A stretch of 64,000 bases of DNA from Ignavibacteria bacterium (lineage in GTDB: Bacteria > Bacteroidota > Ignavibacteria > UBA10030): NCBI GenBank assembly GCA_016873805.1, contig VGVZ01000003.1, positions 1-64,000 on the forward strand. Direction: 5' to 3'. This document shows positions 26,716 through 35,870 of this stretch, piece by piece (positions within the stretch are counted from its first letter, which is position 1; every line of letters starts with the position of its first letter). Made by a program: the position numbers and the translations under genes. Under the pieces are notes generated by a model. The model made no database searches. It was not told the DNA's origin and was given only the letters and a program-made list of their open reading frames with translations.

Positions 26716-27648
26716 ATGAAGCGCACCTCTTTTTCGATTCTTGCATTCCTTCTGGTACTTCTCCAGTCGGAGGGGAGATCTCAGAGCGTTTCTCCACCCG
26801 ACGCCCGCGGCGACGGGATCGGAGGCCTGAGCGGGGTCCTCCGCTACGATTTGCTCCCGATCGAGTCGCGGGCAAATTATCGGCTGGGGGACGGGATCAG
26901 TGATAAGGCGGTGGAGCATGAGAAATCTCCACTCCGAGCGGCTTTCTATTCGGCGATCGTACCGGGTGCGGGACAATTCTATTCGGAGTCGTACTTCGCC
27001 GCGGCGGCGTTCGGTGCGGCAGAGATCGGGCTCTGGGTTGTCTACGGGATCTACGATGCGAAGGGGGACAAGCAGACGCGTGAGTATGAATCGTATGCCG
27101 ATCGGAACTGGTCCGTCGTGAAATATGCCGAATGGATTGAACGGTACGGTTCAACGCTCAATCCCAATGCGACCATCCTCCAGGGAACCGTGATCAGTCA
27201 AAATCCCAACCTTCCTCCATGGGATCGGGTCGACTGGGTGAAGTTGAATCGAAATGAGGAGGCGATCGGACTGAAGACCGGAACCGGATTCAGCCATCGG
27301 CTGCCCCGCCGACCGGAACAGCAGTACTACGAGGTCATCGGAAAGTACGAACAGTACACGTCCGGCTGGAGCGATTCGAATGTCGGCACGCAGGACTATC
27401 TAACGAACGTCTCGCCGCAGTTTCGATTCTATCGCGATATGCGGGGGAGAGCGAACGACCTCTTCATGGTGGCGGGAACTGCAGCGGGGATTCTTGTGGC
27501 GAACCACCTCTTCAGCGCATTGCACGCGGCCTGGAGCGCGCACACGTTCAACAAGTCGATGAGCGTCGATCTCCAACTTCGTTCGATCGAGCGCCGACCG
27601 GGATGGGCGGAGTATGTGCCGACAGCGACTGTCACTCTCCACTTCTGA
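26716..27648 (+). CDS. DUF5683-like membrane-associated protein
   Basis: The product (310 aa) begins with a signal peptide (KRTSFSILAFLLVLLQ). Residues about 75-115 contain SPLRAAFYSAIVPGAGQFYS followed by a hydrophobic segment, like the PG-GQ-Y motif of DUF5683 proteins in Bacteroidota. A second hydrophobic stretch (AGTAAGILVANHLFSAL) lies near residue 265. The start at 26716 is directly before the signal peptide; the upstream frame lies inside the preceding gene. Function is not known. Confidence 0.6.
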   Translation: MKRTSFSILAFLLVLLQSEGRSQSVSPPDARGDGIGGLSGVLRYDLLPIESRANYRLGDGISDKAVEHEKSPLRAAFYSAIVPGAGQFYSESYFAAAAFGAAEIGLWVVYGIYDAKGDKQTREYESYADRNWSVVKYAEWIERYGSTLNPNATILQGTVISQNPNLPPWDRVDWVKLNRNEEAIGLKTGTGFSHRLPRRPEQQYYEVIGKYEQYTSGWSDSNVGTQDYLTNVSPQFRFYRDMRGRANDLFMVAGTAAGILVANHLFSALHAAWSAHTFNKSMSVDLQLRSIERRPGWAEYVPTATVTLHF

Positions 27649-27761
27649 ATCCCATTTTTCTCTTTTGTCTGGTTGGCATTGTTGCCAAAATGCCGCGCTG
27701 GGGGACGACGATCATCTTCTCTCCCCCCTATGATGCAAATGAACTTCATCCACGAACGGGA

Positions 27762-30626
27762 ATGAAGAAACGAGTCAAACGAACAAGTGACGGGCGGACG
27801 AAGCGTCGGGAGAACGGCGCGCGTCACACTGGAGCGGAATCGCCTTCGAACAGACGATCGATTGTCGTCCGTGGCGCGCGCGTTCATAATTTGAAAAACG
27901 TCAACCTTGAGTTTCGAAGAAATCAGCTTGTCGTGTTCACCGGCGTGAGCGGATCGGGGAAATCGAGTCTGGCGTTCGATACGATCTACGCCGAAGGGCA
28001 GAGGCGGTACGTGGAAAGTCTATCGTCTTATGCGCGGCAGTTTCTGGAGCGCATGGACAAGCCGGATGTCGATTTCATCGAAGGGATCAGCCCGGCGATT
28101 GCCATCGAACAGAAAACAACATCCCGGAATCCGCGTTCGACGGTCGCGACGACGACGGAGATCTATGACTACCTCCGGCTCCTCTTCGGGAGAATCGGAC
28201 AAACGTATTGCCGTCAGTGCGGCGAGCGGGTTGAGCGTGATTCGGTCAGCACAGTCGTTGACCATCTTCTGGATCATGAGGGGCGAGTGTACGTGCTGTT
28301 TCCGCTTCATGCACACTCGGGACGGAGCGTGAAAGATGAACTCGATGCGCTCAAGAAACGCGGCTTCTTTCGGATTGTTGTGGATGGCGACATCATCGAT
28401 CTTAACGAGTCAGAATTCAAGGGGAAAGACAAGAACGTCATCAAGGTGCTCGTCGATCGGCTTGCAATTCGAAAAGATGATAAGGATGCTGCGTCGCGTC
28501 TTGCGGATTCGGTGGAAACGGCATTCCGCGAGGGGGACGGATACGCCCAGATCTTTCTTCTGGAGACCGGCGAGCTGTTGAAATTCAGCCAATACCTCGA
28601 TTGCCGGAACGATGGCATACGGTACGAAGATCCTGACCCGCGACTTTTTTCATTCAACAATCCGGTGGGGGCGTGCCCGACGTGCCAGGGCTTTGGACGT
28701 TCGGTCGGCATCGATATGGATCTTGTAGTGCCCGATCCCGCCAAATCGATTCGGTCGGGCGCGATTCATCCGTGGACGATGCCCCGATGGCGCGATAACC
28801 TTAAGGATTTGCTGGCGGTGGCGAAAGCCGCAGACCTGCCCGTGGACGTTCCGTTTCGGGATTTGACGGAGAGACAGGTCGAAGTGGTCATGAATGGATA
28901 TGATGGGTTCGATGGGCTGAAGAAATTCTTCGGGTACATCGAACGGAAGTCGTACAAACTTCATTACCGTGTCTTCCTGAGTCGCTACCGGGGGTACACG
29001 ACGTGCGTCGAATGCCGAGGTTCGAGATTGCGGAGCGACGTCATGAATATCCGCATTGCCGGCAGAACGATTCACGATATCGTTCGGATGACGGTTGCAG
29101 AGGCGCGGCGCTTCTTCGATTCGCTCAAGCTGTCGCGGTACGACGCTGATGTCGCAAAACGAATTCTCGAGGAGATTCGCAAACGTCTCGCGTTTCTGGA
29201 CGAGGTCGGCATCGGTTATCTGACCCTCGATCGAATGACGATGACCCTGTCGGGCGGCGAATACCAGCGCATCAACCTCGCCACCTCGCTCGGTTCTTCG
29301 CTCGTCGGCTCTCTCTACGTCCTCGACGAACCGACAATCGGATTGCATCCGCGTGACAATGAGAAGCTCATTGCGATCTTGAAATTACTTCGTGATGTTG
29401 GAAACTCCGTTCTGATTGTGGAGCACGACGAGTCGATGATCCGTTCCGCGGATCTGGTCGTCGATTTGGGACCCCGAGCAGGCGAACATGGCGGCGAGAT
29501 TGTTTTCAGCGGAAGACCGGGAGAGCTTGGTTCGAGAGGTCAGGGTTTGACGGCAGAATATCTGCGAGGGACAAAAAAGATACCGGTTCCGGCGAAGCGC
29601 CGGAAAGACTCTGAACGCTCCATTTTCATTCGCCACGCCGCCGAGCACAACCTGAAGCGCATCGATGTCCGGATTCCGCTGGAGATGTTTGTGTGTATCA
29701 CCGGAGTGAGCGGATCGGGAAAGAGTACGCTGGTCCATGACGTTCTCTACGCGGGATTGAAGAAAGCGAAAGGGGGATTTGAGGGGAGCGTCGGCAAACA
29801 TGCTGAAATCAGAGGGATCGAGCTCATTGACAAGATTGAGCTGGTGGATCAAAGTCCGATCGGTCGAACCCCGAGGTCGAATCCGGTTACGTATATCAAG
29901 GCATTTGATCTGATTCGGGATCTCTTTGCGGGTACGCATTCGGCGCGGGCACGCGGATACAAGCCGGGTCACTTTTCATTCAATGTGGCGCGAGGGAGAT
30001 GCGATGCGTGTGAAGGGGATGGTGTCCAGAAGATCGAAATGCAATTCCTCGCCGACATCTACCTGACGTGTGAGACATGCAAGGGGAAGAGGTACAAACA
30101 GGAGGTCCTTGGGATCAAGTACCGCGGTAAAAGCATCAGCGATGTGCTCGCAATGACGGTGACGGAGGCGATTTCCTTCTTTGCTTCGGCCGCGGAGGGC
30201 GGCCGCGCGGCGCAACGGCTCCGCGTCCTCGATGAAGTCGGACTCGGGTATCTCCGATTGGGACAACCTGCCACGACGCTCTCCGGAGGTGAGGCCCAGC
30301 GGATGAAGCTTGCTCATCACCTCACGGCCTCTCAGACCGAGGGAAGAATTCTCTTCGTCTTTGATGAGCCAACCACAGGTCTTCATTTTGACGATGTTGC
30401 GAAACTGCTCAATTGTTTCAATGCTCTGCTCGAAGCCGGGCATTCTCTGGTTGTGATCGAGCACAATATGCATGTGGTGAAATGTGCCGATTTTGTAGTC
30501 GATCTCGGTCCAGAAGGGGGTGAGGCAGGAGGTCATGTGGTTGCAGCCGGACGACCGGAGGATATCGCTGTGAACCGGAAATCCTATACGGGAAGATTTC
30601 TCAAAGAGATTCTCAATCATCGTTGA
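27762..30626 (+). CDS. uvrA: Excinuclease ABC subunit A
   Basis: UvrA is the DNA-damage-recognition ATPase of nucleotide excision repair. The product (954 aa, normal for UvrA) has two ABC halves. The first Walker A is GVSGSGKSSLAF (about 70), with signature LSGGEYQR; the second is [13 protein letters not shown] (about 650), with signature LSGGEAQRMK. Zinc-finger Cys pairs are seen, for example CRQCGERVER, CPTCQG, CDACEG and CETCKG. The ATG at 27762 gives a short basic N-terminal tail before RGARVHNLKNV; no strong Shine-Dalgarno is seen. It follows envelope genes but shows no functional link to them. Confidence 0.97.
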   Translation: MKKRVKRTSDGRTKRRENGARHTGAESPSNRRSIVVRGARVHNLKNVNLEFRRNQLVVFTGVSGSGKSSLAFDTIYAEGQRRYVESLSSYARQFLERMDKPDVDFIEGISPAIAIEQKTTSRNPRSTVATTTEIYDYLRLLFGRIGQTYCRQCGERVERDSVSTVVDHLLDHEGRVYVLFPLHAHSGRSVKDELDALKKRGFFRIVVDGDIIDLNESEFKGKDKNVIKVLVDRLAIRKDDKDAASRLADSVETAFREGDGYAQIFLLETGELLKFSQYLDCRNDGIRYEDPDPRLFSFNNPVGACPTCQGFGRSVGIDMDLVVPDPAKSIRSGAIHPWTMPRWRDNLKDLLAVAKAADLPVDVPFRDLTERQVEVVMNGYDGFDGLKKFFGYIERKSYKLHYRVFLSRYRGYTTCVECRGSRLRSDVMNIRIAGRTIHDIVRMTVAEARRFFDSLKLSRYDADVAKRILEEIRKRLAFLDEVGIGYLTLDRMTMTLSGGEYQRINLATSLGSSLVGSLYVLDEPTIGLHPRDNEKLIAILKLLRDVGNSVLIVEHDESMIRSADLVVDLGPRAGEHGGEIVFSGRPGELGSRGQGLTAEYLRGTKKIPVPAKRRKDSERSIFIRHAAEHNLKRIDVRIPLEMFVCITGVSGSGKSTLVHDVLYAGLKKAKGGFEGSVGKHAEIRGIELIDKIELVDQSPIGRTPRSNPVTYIKAFDLIRDLFAGTHSARARGYKPGHFSFNVARGRCDACEGDGVQKIEMQFLADIYLTCETCKGKRYKQEVLGIKYRGKSISDVLAMTVTEAISFFASAAEGGRAAQRLRVLDEVGLGYLRLGQPATTLSGGEAQRMKLAHHLTASQTEGRILFVFDEPTTGLHFDDVAKLLNCFNALLEAGHSLVVIEHNMHVVKCADFVVDLGPEGGEAGGHVVAAGRPEDIAVNRKSYTGRFLKEILNHR

Positions 30627-30648
30627 TTACCTATTGAAGGCCAGCTCT

Positions 30649-31131
30649 ATGTTCAAAAGATTCGCAATGATGCTCTGTGTCGTCGGGATGGTTATTCCCG
30701 TCCGTGCTCAGCAAGGAGAGATCGGCGTCGGTCTTATGGTCGGAGCCCCGACGGGTCTCACGGGCAAATACCTGCTCAGCAACAGCGAGAATGCGATCCA
30801 GGGATTCCTGGGGGGTGGGTTCGGTGGCATTTCGGTCGGCGGCGACTACCTCTACTATACGGACGCGTTCGATCATCCGGATTTTCCCTTCTATGTTGGC
30901 CCTGGCGCCTTCATCGGACCTTCCGCGGTGGGTGGACCGTCATTTGACCGGACCGGGACGCTTGGCCTCGGTGTCCGGGGAATCTTCGGCGTCAGCTATT
31001 TCTTCCCGAGGCATCCGTTCGAGATCTCGTTTGAGATTGGTCCGGTTCTCTATGTATCTCCCGCTGTGGATATGGGGCTTGGTGGTGGGCTGGCCTTCAG
31101 ATTCTATCCGGGCAGATTGCCAAGGAAGTAG
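30649..31131 (+). CDS. Small outer-membrane beta-barrel protein
   Basis: The product (160 aa) has a signal peptide (MMLCVVGMVIPVRAQ) and a Gly-rich mature chain with strand-like alternation (GEIGVGLMVGAPTGLTGKY, GLGVRGIFGVSYFF). It fits an 8-stranded OmpA/OmpX-size barrel. The ATG at 30649 has GAAGG about 8 bases upstream, better than the TTG at 30634. It follows uvrA by 22 bases. No family name is assigned. Confidence 0.65.
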   Translation: MFKRFAMMLCVVGMVIPVRAQQGEIGVGLMVGAPTGLTGKYLLSNSENAIQGFLGGGFGGISVGGDYLYYTDAFDHPDFPFYVGPGAFIGPSAVGGPSFDRTGTLGLGVRGIFGVSYFFPRHPFEISFEIGPVLYVSPAVDMGLGGGLAFRFYPGRLPRK

Positions 31132-31165
31132 AACGAAGACCTGATCAGGATCGCGAGGAAAAAAA

Positions 31166-31347
31166 GAAAGAGGCTGTTTCAAAAGATCACCGAGAGTCAC
31201 AGTGAGCGAAATCGTTGCTTCGACGGAGTCTAGCCCCGCCGCATACTTCGACTCCGCTTCCCGACGGGACCCCTTTGGGGCAGTATGACGGCGGGCCTCA
31301 GCCTGACGATTTCGCTCTAAGGCGAACTTCTGGGACAGCCCCTTTCC
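31166..31347. repeat. Nested inverted repeat (possible MITE) between convergent genes
   Basis: The outer arms are GAAAGAGGCTGTTTCAAAAG (31167-31186) and, on the other strand, GAAAGGGGCTGTCCCAGAAG (31327-31346), 16 of 20 matching. The inner arms GAGCGAAATCGT (31204-31215) and ACGATTTCGCTC (31306-31317) match perfectly. The outer arms resemble the ends of several DDE insertion-sequence families, but there is no transposase. The element fills most of the gap between the barrel gene and the symporter gene. Confidence 0.6.
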
Positions 31348-31384
31348 TCATTGTAGGAGGTGAATGGCTGGCCGTCACGACGAA

Positions 31385-32887
31385 TTACGCCGGCGTCGCG
31401 TCGACTTCCGTGGAGCTCGGTGCCGGCCGCGTCGCGAGGGAGACGGCCACGAGCACAACGAATCCGAGTGGTATGCTTACGATTCCCGGATTGTTGAGCG
31501 GGAAGATCGCGGATTCACCCATGAAAGTTGGACTGAGGAAAATGAGGATGATCGAGCTGATCAACCCGACAGCCATCCCCGAGTAGACCCCCACATCCGT
31601 TGTCTTTTTCCAGAACAGCGTGCACACGAGCGCGGGGAGATTGCACGAGGCAGCCACAGCGAACGCGAGGCCGACGAGGAACGCGACGTTCTGTCCCTTC
31701 ATCAGTATGCCGATTGCAATTGTGAGGAGTCCGACGACAACAGAAGTCACTTTGGAAACGAGAAGGGTCTTCTTTTCATTTCCTCTTCTTCCCATGAATT
31801 CTGTGTAGATGTCGTGAGCAACGGCGCCCGCAGAGGCCATGATCAGTCCGGCCACGGTACCGAGGATCGTCGCGAACGCGACAGATGAGATAAAGGCGAA
31901 GAAGAATTCGCCGCCGATGAATTCTGCCAGCAGGGGAGCCGAGAGATTCTGATTTGCCGGATCATATGCGCGGAAGAAATTCGAACCCAGGCCCAGGTAG
32001 AGGGTCATAAGATAGAACAAACCGATCGCCACAATCGCGATCACGGTCGATTTCCGGGCATCGGACGGTTTGGGAACCGTGTAGTATCGAATGAGAATAT
32101 GAGGAAGCGCCGCCGTCCCGAGGATGAGGGCCAGCGCGAGCGACGCAAAATCGAGAGGATCCTTGAACTTCATTCCCGGCGCCATGAACTGCTCGCCGCT
32201 TATGGTCTTGCCTGTGGGAAGAAGGATCTCCGGATTCTTGATGAAATGGGTGATGAATTCGATGGGGCCCATCCCGGCAACCATCAGGATTGCGACGGTC
32301 ATCGCAAGTGCAGCCACAAGGAGAAGGAATCCCTTGATGAATTGCACCCACGTCGTCGAGACCATTCCGGCGGTGGCCGTGATGATGATTACCACAATAC
32401 CCACGATGACGACTCCGACTTCATACGAAATTCCGATCAGGGGCTGGATAATGGAACCGGCGCCGACCATTTGAGGGATGAGATAGAAAATGCTGATCAC
32501 CAGTGCGCCGACCGAAGACATCAGCCTCACTTTCCGGCTCGGGAATTTGTAGGCCAATGCGTCGCCGAAGGTATATTTGCCGATGTTTCGCAATGGCTCG
32601 GCGATGAGAAACAATGCGACGATCCAGCCGGCGAGGAATCCGATTGCATACATGAAGCCGTCGTAGCCGGAGAATGCGACCATCCCCGCAATCCCGAGAA
32701 ATGAGGCGGCACTCAGGTAATCACCGGCGAAGGCGATTCCATTCATAAACCAGCGCACTTTCCCCCCGGCCACATAGAAATGGCCGGCCGTCTTCACTTT
32801 GCGCGAGGCCCAGAACGAAATGACCAGTGTCGTAAGCGTAATGACGGCGAACAGCGCAAACGCGAGAAAACGAAATTCGTATGTCAC
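31385..32887 (-). CDS. actP: Sodium:solute symporter, acetate permease-like (ActP)
   Basis: The product (500 aa) is a sodium/solute symporter of the SSS family with about 13 hydrophobic segments. Family marks are RKVKTAGHFYVAGG, AGDYLSAASFLGIAG and FPSRKVRLM. In ActP-type members the substrate is acetate or another short carboxylate, driven by a cation gradient across the inner membrane. The ATG overlaps the stop of the upstream DUF485 gene by four bases, the usual yjcH-actP pairing, which supports this assignment. No acs gene is in this window. Substrate is inference. Confidence 0.85.
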   Translation of the reverse strand: MTYEFRFLAFALFAVITLTTLVISFWASRKVKTAGHFYVAGGKVRWFMNGIAFAGDYLSAASFLGIAGMVAFSGYDGFMYAIGFLAGWIVALFLIAEPLRNIGKYTFGDALAYKFPSRKVRLMSSVGALVISIFYLIPQMVGAGSIIQPLIGISYEVGVVIVGIVVIIITATAGMVSTTWVQFIKGFLLLVAALAMTVAILMVAGMGPIEFITHFIKNPEILLPTGKTISGEQFMAPGMKFKDPLDFASLALALILGTAALPHILIRYYTVPKPSDARKSTVIAIVAIGLFYLMTLYLGLGSNFFRAYDPANQNLSAPLLAEFIGGEFFFAFISSVAFATILGTVAGLIMASAGAVAHDIYTEFMGRRGNEKKTLLVSKVTSVVVGLLTIAIGILMKGQNVAFLVGLAFAVAASCNLPALVCTLFWKKTTDVGVYSGMAVGLISSIILIFLSPTFMGESAIFPLNNPGIVSIPLGFVVLVAVSLATRPAPSSTEVDATPA

Positions 32888-33171
32888 CGGGCATCCCTTT
32901 CTTCTTCATGTTCAACTCGACCGGCAAACCAATTGAAACCGACTGCCATGACGATAGCGCCGATGATCAGCATCTTGCCGTAGAAAATGCCGACGTTTAA
33001 TCCAAAGAGATCGGCCTGAAACACATGATTGTAGAATGTGCCGGCGATCGTGAACGCGGCATATGCGAACGCGTAGAGGAGGAAGAGAAAGACACCGGCC
33101 TTGAACTTTCTTGATTGAAGAAGATCGCGTAACGGATGCTTCTCAGTATGCTTGGAATCCTCGACCATCAT
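32884..33171 (-). CDS. DUF485 membrane protein (YjcH-like)
   Basis: The product (95 aa) has two transmembrane segments (about 25-47 and 60-82) separated by a short loop, as in DUF485/YjcH. The family accompanies ActP symporters and its role is not settled; it may help their assembly or activity. It starts at ATG 33171 with AAGGAT upstream and overlaps the symporter gene by four bases. Confidence 0.85.
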   Translation of the reverse strand: MMVEDSKHTEKHPLRDLLQSRKFKAGVFLFLLYAFAYAAFTIAGTFYNHVFQADLFGLNVGIFYGKMLIIGAIVMAVGFNWFAGRVEHEEERDAR

Positions 33172-33269
33172 AAGTATCCTTTCGTATTTTCAGAGAGCGT
33201 TGACGTGCGGACAGATGGAATAATTGACTCTCTTGGTTGATGTGACATTCCTGCCGAGATCGCTCACGT

Positions 33270-34547
33270 TCAGAAGCAGAAATACTGGATCTGAAGAGTC
33301 ACTTCGCTGTTCCCGGCGGATTCGACCCGCGTCGGATCGAGCGCCGCCCGATGACGGTTCACCCGCTCATACAGGAGTTTCGCGGACGCTCCGTGGCCCT
33401 GGAGGAAGAAATTGATCCCGAATCCCACACGATCCCCGGAGAGAAGGCTGTTTCGCAACGCCAGCGTGCCCGACGTCGCGCCGACCTGGGCAAGGACCGT
33501 TGCATCGACAGTCTGCTTTTCGTACTTGAAGTACGGTTGGATCTTCCACTCCTTGAAAAAGTACCCGGCTTCCAGAAAAAAGATCGATTGCTTGGGGATC
33601 AGTCTCGTCATCGGGGTGATCGCCTGGTCGGTGCCTCCACCATCCAGATGCGTGTAGGCGATCGACGCGGTCACCGAGCCGATCGAGCCCGCCGGCAATT
33701 CCGCAAATCCATCGATTGCGGCTGCGCGATAGCTTCCCTGGAGATCGAGACCACCGCCGACGGTCAGGAGTTCGCTCTTCCCGAGGAATGTCCCGGTATA
33801 GAAAAATCCCTTCTCGCGATCCTTGAAATTGTAGTTCAGTCTCGTCGTCCATCGGTACGGCGAATACTGATTGAAATTCTTCCCGCTATACAGCCCCGTC
33901 CGATATTCCAACCGCTCATCAAGCAGAAAACCTCGCAGGCTCAGACCAAGATCACGACCGGCGATATTGTCCAGACGCTCTGCCGCGTAGTACTGATAGG
34001 TACCGAAGTTCAGTGCCATCAAGCTGGCGGCACTCTGGAGACCGTTGCGCGTGATTCCGACGAGCTGCAATCCAGCGACGAGAGATATCTCGGGACGAAA
34101 GACATGCTGGATCTGCGCGTCCTGGACGAACATGGCGACTTTCACGTTCTTCTTGCCATCGGAATCGATGGCGCCGATGCTCACCGCGTCCGACTCGAAG
34201 AAGTACGACGTCTGCGGTGACAGACTTCCTCCCACGAGGACGCGGAGTCGACGGAGCATCAGATTCCGATTCCAGTGTCTGGTGAATGAAGGATCTGCAT
34301 CCTGCGCTGCCGACGTTTGTTCCTGAACGCCTTGTGCCCAGAACTGGGACATTATTCCGACCTTCAGCGTCGGCGTAGACTCCGTTGAGGAAGCGGCGGA
34401 AGCATTCGAGGCAAGAACGTTTGGAACTTGAAATCGATTGAAGTCAGGATGCGAACTCAGAAGGGAGGAAGATGGTGATTGCGAGAGGGTAACGTGAAGA
34501 GCGCACACGACGCTGAGAATTGAAAAAAATGATTTGCTCCGAATCAT
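33270..34547 (-). CDS. Porin-like outer-membrane protein (OprO/OprP-like)
   Basis: The product (425 aa) has a signal peptide (SKSFFSILSVVCALHVTLSQ) and a Ser-rich linker. The mature barrel has LKVGIMSQFWAQ, a RRLRVLVGG segment and a last strand ending VTLQIQYFCF, an aromatic C-terminus typical of porins. The layout resembles phosphate-selective porins O/P, but the substrate cannot be read. The ATG at 34547 directly precedes the signal peptide; the frame extends to 34661 without homology and overlaps the promoter. It lies downstream of its own promoter and upstream of the DUF485-actP pair only in location, since it is transcribed before them on the minus strand only by read-through from the right. 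Confidence 0.7.
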   Translation of the reverse strand: MIRSKSFFSILSVVCALHVTLSQSPSSSLLSSHPDFNRFQVPNVLASNASAASSTESTPTLKVGIMSQFWAQGVQEQTSAAQDADPSFTRHWNRNLMLRRLRVLVGGSLSPQTSYFFESDAVSIGAIDSDGKKNVKVAMFVQDAQIQHVFRPEISLVAGLQLVGITRNGLQSAASLMALNFGTYQYYAAERLDNIAGRDLGLSLRGFLLDERLEYRTGLYSGKNFNQYSPYRWTTRLNYNFKDREKGFFYTGTFLGKSELLTVGGGLDLQGSYRAAAIDGFAELPAGSIGSVTASIAYTHLDGGGTDQAITPMTRLIPKQSIFFLEAGYFFKEWKIQPYFKYEKQTVDATVLAQVGATSGTLALRNSLLSGDRVGFGINFFLQGHGASAKLLYERVNRHRAALDPTRVESAGNSEVTLQIQYFCF

Positions 34548-35042
34548 GCAGGGAGTTCTCTTTCCAGAAGATGAACGGATGACGCGCGCCGTTTGCACGA
34601 CGTGGAGTGATCGACTCGTTACGCCGGATAGCCACGGAAGTATGCATATGCTTTCCAGCAAAATGTGGCTTTCAATATATCACTCGATTACTCTCCACTC
34701 AACGAAAAAAGGGTCGACGCGAGCAGAATGTGATCGCGATCGTGGTGTCGTTGTGTCCCCGATCTCAAACCTGAGAAGGAAGTGTGGAAAAAAAGCTCAC
34801 TCGGGATTCAATTGGGGACACGTGCAAGAACGCGAGAAAGGAATTGTCGAAACTGACAACCGAGATGTGAAATTGACGAGAGCACTGCGGAACGCTTAGT
34901 AAGGAGGTGGTAAGACTGAAAAGAGAGAAACTACGGAGAAACAAATCGAAGAGTCCTCCCGAGGATGAAGAAGATCTCCGACACGGACATTGTCGTTGAC
35001 GGAGAACCGGGTGAGCGACTTGCCTCGATTCGTCGGTGACGA
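34548..35042. other. Intergenic stretch between porin and barrel genes
   Basis: Apart from the porin promoter, no gene is supported here. AAGGAGGTGG at about 34901-34910 looks like a Shine-Dalgarno site but is followed only by frames of about 24-33 codons with no signature. The 121-codon plus-strand frame at 34534-34899 lies partly opposite the porin gene and has no family marks. Confidence 0.5.
34673..34702 (-). promoter_or_regulatory. Porin gene promoter (TTGAGT-N17-TATATT)
   Basis: On the minus strand, TTGAGT (34702-34697) is followed after exactly 17 bases by TATATT (34679-34674) and G. It lies about 130 bases upstream of the ATG at 34547. Spacing and boxes are close to ideal for a housekeeping sigma factor. 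Confidence 0.5.
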
Positions 35043-35780
35043 CTAGAAGATGGAGCCGAAATTCAAGGTGATGTACAATCCCCCGAACTCCTTTGTCTTT
35101 TTTCGCTCGACGACCTCAATCCCTTGTCCGAACGGGATGTAGTAATACCTCATGCTGATCCCCGAGAGCGTCCCCCTGTCGATTCCGAAGTACGCCCCGA
35201 ACCCCACGAATCCGCCGATTGAATAGTGTGGACGTCCCTTGCCGAGCGACTCAAAGAAATCGATCTGTTCGGTGAAGGTGAAGACTGTCCCGTCTGGACC
35301 GCGAATCTGTGTTACAGTCGAGTAAGGAGAAACGTAAATCATGGTCGGGCCGAGTCCCGCCATCACGTACGGGCGGAAGTTGTCCATGATATCGTCCTTG
35401 AAAAGCCGGTACTGCACTCCTCCCATGAGCGGAATGAGCAGTAGTCTGTTCTTCTTCCCGGGAATGAACGACTGGCCGAAGTAGTCGTAGTACTCAACTT
35501 CCGTTTCGTCTTTCACATCCGAAATGGCAAGTGTGATGAACCACGCAATCTCGTCGGAGTACTCTTTTCTAAAGAAGCCGCCGCCGGCAAAGCCGTTATT
35601 CGAAACCATGAGATCGATCCCCCAGGCGTTTCGCTTCGGCTGGTACGACTCAGTTTGGAGGAGATTCGGATTTGCGGGCTCGAAAACGATCGATGTATCG
35701 GTTCTTTCCTGCGCGGGTGCTGGGGACCCTGCGAGGAGGACCAGGCCGCATATGGCGATACATGTGATGAAGGGCTTCAT
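35043..35780 (-). CDS. Outer-membrane beta-barrel protein
   Basis: The product (245 aa) has a signal peptide (ITCIAICGLVLLAGSPAPAQ) and a barrel-like mature chain, with GFAGGGFFRKEYSD, VMAGLGPTMIYVSP and a final strand GGLYITLNFGSIF. The aromatic last residue fits recognition by the Bam machinery. The ATG at 35780 has GAGGT upstream, which decides it over 35819. It follows rlmI by 90 bases on the same strand. Function unknown. Confidence 0.7.
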   Translation of the reverse strand: MKPFITCIAICGLVLLAGSPAPAQERTDTSIVFEPANPNLLQTESYQPKRNAWGIDLMVSNNGFAGGGFFRKEYSDEIAWFITLAISDVKDETEVEYYDYFGQSFIPGKKNRLLLIPLMGGVQYRLFKDDIMDNFRPYVMAGLGPTMIYVSPYSTVTQIRGPDGTVFTFTEQIDFFESLGKGRPHYSIGGFVGFGAYFGIDRGTLSGISMRYYYIPFGQGIEVVERKKTKEFGGLYITLNFGSIF

Positions 35781-35870
35781 GGCTGACCTCGTGTAATGCT
35801 GGAGCTTCCATCTCTTCAAACCTTTCCGCTGGTGGGTTGGTTCCGTCCGTTGGAGAGGTCTTCTCTTTTC

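Noticed and set aside
33351-34220. 289-codon plus-strand frame opposite the porin gene
   Set aside because: The minus strand gives a signal peptide and barrel-like protein; the plus frame has no signature.
34901-35040. Small frames after AAGGAGGTGG (about 24-33 codons)
   Set aside because: A good Shine-Dalgarno-like string but no recognisable peptide, and no way to confirm by reading.
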